Source: Ancylobacter novellus (GTDB lineage: Bacteria > Pseudomonadota > Alphaproteobacteria > Rhizobiales > Methylopilaceae). From it: a stretch of DNA of 64,000 nucleotides. Every line of letters starts with the position of its first letter. Position 1 is the first letter of the stretch. Position numbers and translations under genes: made by a program. This document shows positions 61,333-64,000 of the stretch, piece by piece. The DNA lies in the NCBI GenBank assembly GCA_003241695.1, contig QFPN01000001.1, forward strand, positions 310,001 through 374,000, written 5' to 3'. The notes beneath the pieces were generated by a model, which was not told the origin of the DNA, made no database searches, and saw nothing but the letters and a program-made list of their open reading frames with translations.

Positions 61333-62328
61333 TCAAGCCTCCCCGGCCGGCGGCCCGCTCGGCGGCACGCTGCCCCGTGGGACGGCCGGCCTCGCAGGAG
61401 CGGTCGCACGCGCCGCGGCCGTCGCCGCCCCCGCGCCGCCAAAGCTGTCGCGCGCGATCTCGGCGATGCCGCCGAGCGTGCCCAGCAGCGCCGTCGCCTC
61501 GTAGGGCAGCACCATGGTCTTCTGGTTGGGCGAGGCCGCCATCGCCTTGAGCGCGTCCACGTATTTCTGGGCGATGAAGTAGTTGAGCGCGGCCATGTCG
61601 CCGCGTGCCACCGCCTGGCTCACCATCTCGGTCGCGGTCGCCTCGGCCTGCGCGGCGCGTTCGCGCGCCTCGGCGTCGCGGAACGCCGCCTCCTTGCGGC
61701 CTTCGGCCTCCAGGATCTGCGCCTGCTTGGCACCCTCGGCGACGAGGATGGACGCCCGCTTCTCTCGTTCAGCCTTCATCTGCCGGCCCATCGCCGTCAC
61801 GATGTCGGACGGGGGCGTGATGTCCTTGATCTCGATGCGCGTGACCTTGACGCCCCACGCGCTCGCCGCGGCGTCGACCACGTGCAGCAGGCGCGTGTTG
61901 ATCTCGTCGCGCTGGCTCAGCATGTGGTCGAGATCCATCGAGCCCAGCACCGAACGGATGTTCGTCATCGTGAGGGCGAGGATGGCGCGTTCGAGGTTGG
62001 TGACCTCGTAGGAGGCCTGCGCCGCGTCGACGACCTGGAAGAACGCCACGCCGTCGACCTGGACGATCGCGTTGTCGCGACTGATGACGTCCTGCCTCGG
62101 GATGTCGAGCACCTGCTCCATCATGTTCATCTTGCGCCCGATCTGGTCGATGAACGGCACGATGAGCGTGAGGCCGGGATGCAGCGTTCGGGTGTATTTC
62201 TGGAAACGCTCGACGGTGTAGTTGTAGCCCTGCGGGACGGTCTTCACCCCGGCGAAGATCACGAAGATGACGAGCGCGGCGACGACCAGCGCCGCAATGT
62301 CGAGGCCCGAAAGACCGAAATCGTTCAT
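61333..62328 (-). CDS. qmcA: SPFH/Band 7 domain membrane protein (QmcA-like stomatin)
   Basis: A 331-residue protein anchored by an N-terminal helix (about residues 10-28, IAALVVAALVIFVIFAGVKTV). The SPFH domain runs from about 30 to 190 (PQGYNYTVERFQKYTRTLHPGLTLIVPFIDQIG, cited in part; then RVTRIEIKDITPP), and a long Ala/Glu-rich helix (about 195-270, AEGRKEAAFRDAEARERAAQAE) with a proline-rich end completes it. It forms large ring oligomers in the membrane and is thought to organise microdomains or modulate FtsH-type proteases. The NfeD partner gene follows directly. Confidence 0.92.
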   Translation of the reverse strand: MNDFGLSGLDIAALVVAALVIFVIFAGVKTVPQGYNYTVERFQKYTRTLHPGLTLIVPFIDQIGRKMNMMEQVLDIPRQDVISRDNAIVQVDGVAFFQVVDAAQASYEVTNLERAILALTMTNIRSVLGSMDLDHMLSQRDEINTRLLHVVDAAASAWGVKVTRIEIKDITPPSDIVTAMGRQMKAEREKRASILVAEGAKQAQILEAEGRKEAAFRDAEARERAAQAEATATEMVSQAVARGDMAALNYFIAQKYVDALKAMAASPNQKTMVLPYEATALLGTLGGIAEIARDSFGGAGAATAAARATAPARPAVPRGSVPPSGPPAGEA

Positions 62329-62416
62329 GTCCGCGTCCCGTCCTGCGTATCAGCGGCGGGCATGAGGCCCGAGAGCCGCGCCGATGGCAAGCAGCCGCCC
62401 GCCGAAGCGGCTTCGC

Positions 62417-63901
62417 TCAGTCGGCGCCCGGCGCGCCGTTCCCCGGGCACACGGCGGGAGCGCCGCGATGCGCGCCGCGCCCGCAGCCGAGCCCGACAAG
62501 GGCGGGCCGCGGGACGGGCCCCGCCCGTCGGCGCGCCGCGCCCGCGTCGTCTCCGGGAAGCGGCGGGACCGGCTGGTCGTAGAGCCACGCCCGAAGCAGT
62601 TCGCGGACGCTCCCGTCGCCGCTCACCTCGACGGCGGTGCGGATGAAATCCTCCGACGTGGCGTTCCCGCCGCGGAACCGATCGACGAAGGCCCGCGTCA
62701 CGGCGTTGAACGCCTGCGGCCCGATCTTCAGGCGAAGCGCATAGAGGGTCAGCGCGCCCCGCACATAGACCCGGTCGGAGAAGATCTGCGTTCCGTCCTC
62801 CACCACGGCCGGACCGAGCTTGCGGTCGACCGCGAAGTCGTAGAGGCCGCGCATCGCGCGGTTGAAATCGGCGGCGTTCCGCCGGTTCGGCCACAACGTC
62901 TCGAAATAGGTGGCGTAGCCCTCGGCGAGCCAGATGTCGGCCCATCGCCGGACCGAGACCGCGTTCCCAAACCACTGGTGGGCGAGTTCGTGCGCCACGA
63001 GACCTTCATCGGCCGCGCCGGACGGAAAGGTCGACATCGCCTGCGTCTCGAGCGCGTAATTGAGGATGGGATCGTCGACCGTCACGCTGCCGTAGCTCTC
63101 GAACGGATAGGGGCCGGCGATCGTCTCGATGAAGGGGATCATCGCCTTGGCGCGGGCGTAGCGCTCGTCGTCGTCGGGCCCCGCGCCGGCGGTGGTGTAG
63201 ATCCGCAGCGGAAGGCCGCCGGCCGTCGAGGTCTTGAGCAACGCGTATCTGTTGACCTGCACCGTGGCGAGCCAGGTCGTCATGGGCTGGTCCATCCGCC
63301 AGACGAAGCGCCGGCCGCCCGCGACCCTGCCGGCGCCTTCGAGCACCCCGTTCGCCACCGCCTCGTAGCCGTCCGGCACGGTGACGGCGAAACTGAACGT
63401 CGCCTTGTCGGTCGGCTCGTCATTGGCCGGAAAGAAGGTGGAGGCGCCGACCGGTTCGCTCACCACGTAGGTTCCGCCGCGAAAGGCGAACCAGCCCAAG
63501 CGATAGGCGGGATCGGTCGGATCCTCGATCGGTTTCGGCGCGCCCGCATAGGCGACCACCACCTCGAACGCGTCGCCCGCGGCGATGCGCGCTTTCGGTC
63601 GGACGGCGAGCTTGCCGTCCTTCTGGCGGAACTCCGCCGGCGTCCCGTTCACCCGCACGCTCGAAACGTCGAGCCCGGACAGATCGAGACGAAAGGCGTC
63701 GAGGTCGTCGAGCGCGACGACCGTGAGGGTCGCGGTCGCCTCGAGCCGGGACGGCCGCGGCGTCACCGAGAGGTCGAGCGCGTAATGGTCGACGTCGATG
63801 CGCCTGTTGCCGAACTCCGGAAAGAACGGATCGATCGCAAGCGCCGGCGCGGACGCCGAGAGCGCGCAGCCGAGCGCGGCCGCCTTCGCCCAGACCCTCA
63901 T
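62417..63901 (-). CDS. Secreted M1 family metallopeptidase (aminopeptidase N-like)
   Basis: A 494-residue protein with a signal peptide (RVWAKAAALGCALSASAPALA). The zinc site is complete: HELAHQWFGN (two His and the catalytic Glu) and WLAEGYATYFE (third ligand Glu). The exopeptidase signature is altered (YALETQAMS in place of GAMEN), so the substrate may differ from classic aminopeptidase N. It lacks the large C-terminal helical domain of the long M1 enzymes and ends in an Arg/Pro-rich tail that may not be structured. It is the last gene of the window. Confidence 0.9.
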   Translation of the reverse strand: MRVWAKAAALGCALSASAPALAIDPFFPEFGNRRIDVDHYALDLSVTPRPSRLEATATLTVVALDDLDAFRLDLSGLDVSSVRVNGTPAEFRQKDGKLAVRPKARIAAGDAFEVVVAYAGAPKPIEDPTDPAYRLGWFAFRGGTYVVSEPVGASTFFPANDEPTDKATFSFAVTVPDGYEAVANGVLEGAGRVAGGRRFVWRMDQPMTTWLATVQVNRYALLKTSTAGGLPLRIYTTAGAGPDDDERYARAKAMIPFIETIAGPYPFESYGSVTVDDPILNYALETQAMSTFPSGAADEGLVAHELAHQWFGNAVSVRRWADIWLAEGYATYFETLWPNRRNAADFNRAMRGLYDFAVDRKLGPAVVEDGTQIFSDRVYVRGALTLYALRLKIGPQAFNAVTRAFVDRFRGGNATSEDFIRTAVEVSGDGSVRELLRAWLYDQPVPPLPGDDAGAARRRAGPVPRPALVGLGCGRGAHRGAPAVCPGNGAPGAD

Positions 63902-64000
63902 GCCCTCTCCCTTTCGCATTCGGGCGCACGCTAAAGCGCGCCGGGGCGGCGCGCATCCGTAGTTCGGCGTAGACGCCGGGATTTCCCGTCGCCGCCTCGC

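Overview
The window is about 64 kb of high-GC DNA (roughly two thirds G+C by eye) from an alphaproteobacterium, most likely of the order Hyphomicrobiales (Rhizobiales). Support comes from a complete PhyR/NepR/EcfG general stress locus, the alphaproteobacterial cell-cycle protein TrcR (DUF1013), DUF1192/DUF1465/DUF4164 proteins, the alphaproteobacterial form of Tol-Pal, and a 6S RNA beside 5-formyltetrahydrofolate cyclo-ligase. No tRNA, rRNA operon, CRISPR array, phage or transposase was seen. It looks like ordinary chromosome.

Layout. 0-6.1 kb: end of galE, a Crp/Fnr regulator, then the stress module (degenerate kinase-like protein, PhyR, Dps, NepR, EcfG, sensor kinase). 6.2-10.8 kb: Uup ATPase, an RNA methyltransferase and two tandem secreted trypsin-like proteases. 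11-20.5 kb: tolQRAB-pal-cpoB-tilS, a periplasmic copper chaperone and recQ. 20.5-24.4 kb, opposite strand: ybgC, ruvB, ruvA, ruvC, with a sulfotransferase-like gene wedged between ruvA and ruvB. 24.5-33.3 kb: a more accessory stretch (YegD-like Hsp70, GbsR/MarR regulator with a membrane protein, yebC, YdeP-type molybdenum oxidoreductase with a small partner, MFS exporter, LysR regulator). 33.3-36 kb: ymdB, an entericidin-like lipoprotein, 5-FCL, 6S RNA, rpmE. 36-44.7 kb: ABC exporter, GNAT, a MotA/TolQ plus OmpA pair, suhB, flavin reductase, efp, Sel1 protein, ThiE-like protein. 45-51.4 kb: fba, pgk, gap, tkt, with intergenic repeats at most junctions. 51.7-54.5 kb: DUF4164, zapA, DUF1465, DUF1192, trcR, with a CtrA-type box. 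54.6-64 kb: a GloVer-repeat protein, prpE, a short leader-ORF/terminator unit, DUF1206, an ALDH7 dehydrogenase, an NfeD/SPFH pair and an M1 peptidase.

How it fits together. Much of the window is a conserved backbone (zapA, 6S RNA, 5-FCL, ymdB, yebC, ruvCAB, ybgC, tol-pal, tilS) that appears to have been broken by two inversions and several small insertions. The strongest candidate for something undescribed is a compact unit on the minus strand at 58.07-58.26 kb. It has a near-perfect Shine-Dalgarno sequence, a 23-codon ORF and an intrinsic terminator, and lies upstream of prpE. Other points worth a look are a long four-box operator over the start of the GbsR-family gene, a LysR gene without a standard start codon, a low-GC zinc-ribbon gene between gap and tkt, and an inverted repeat pair whose inner stems differ in sequence but keep their pairing.
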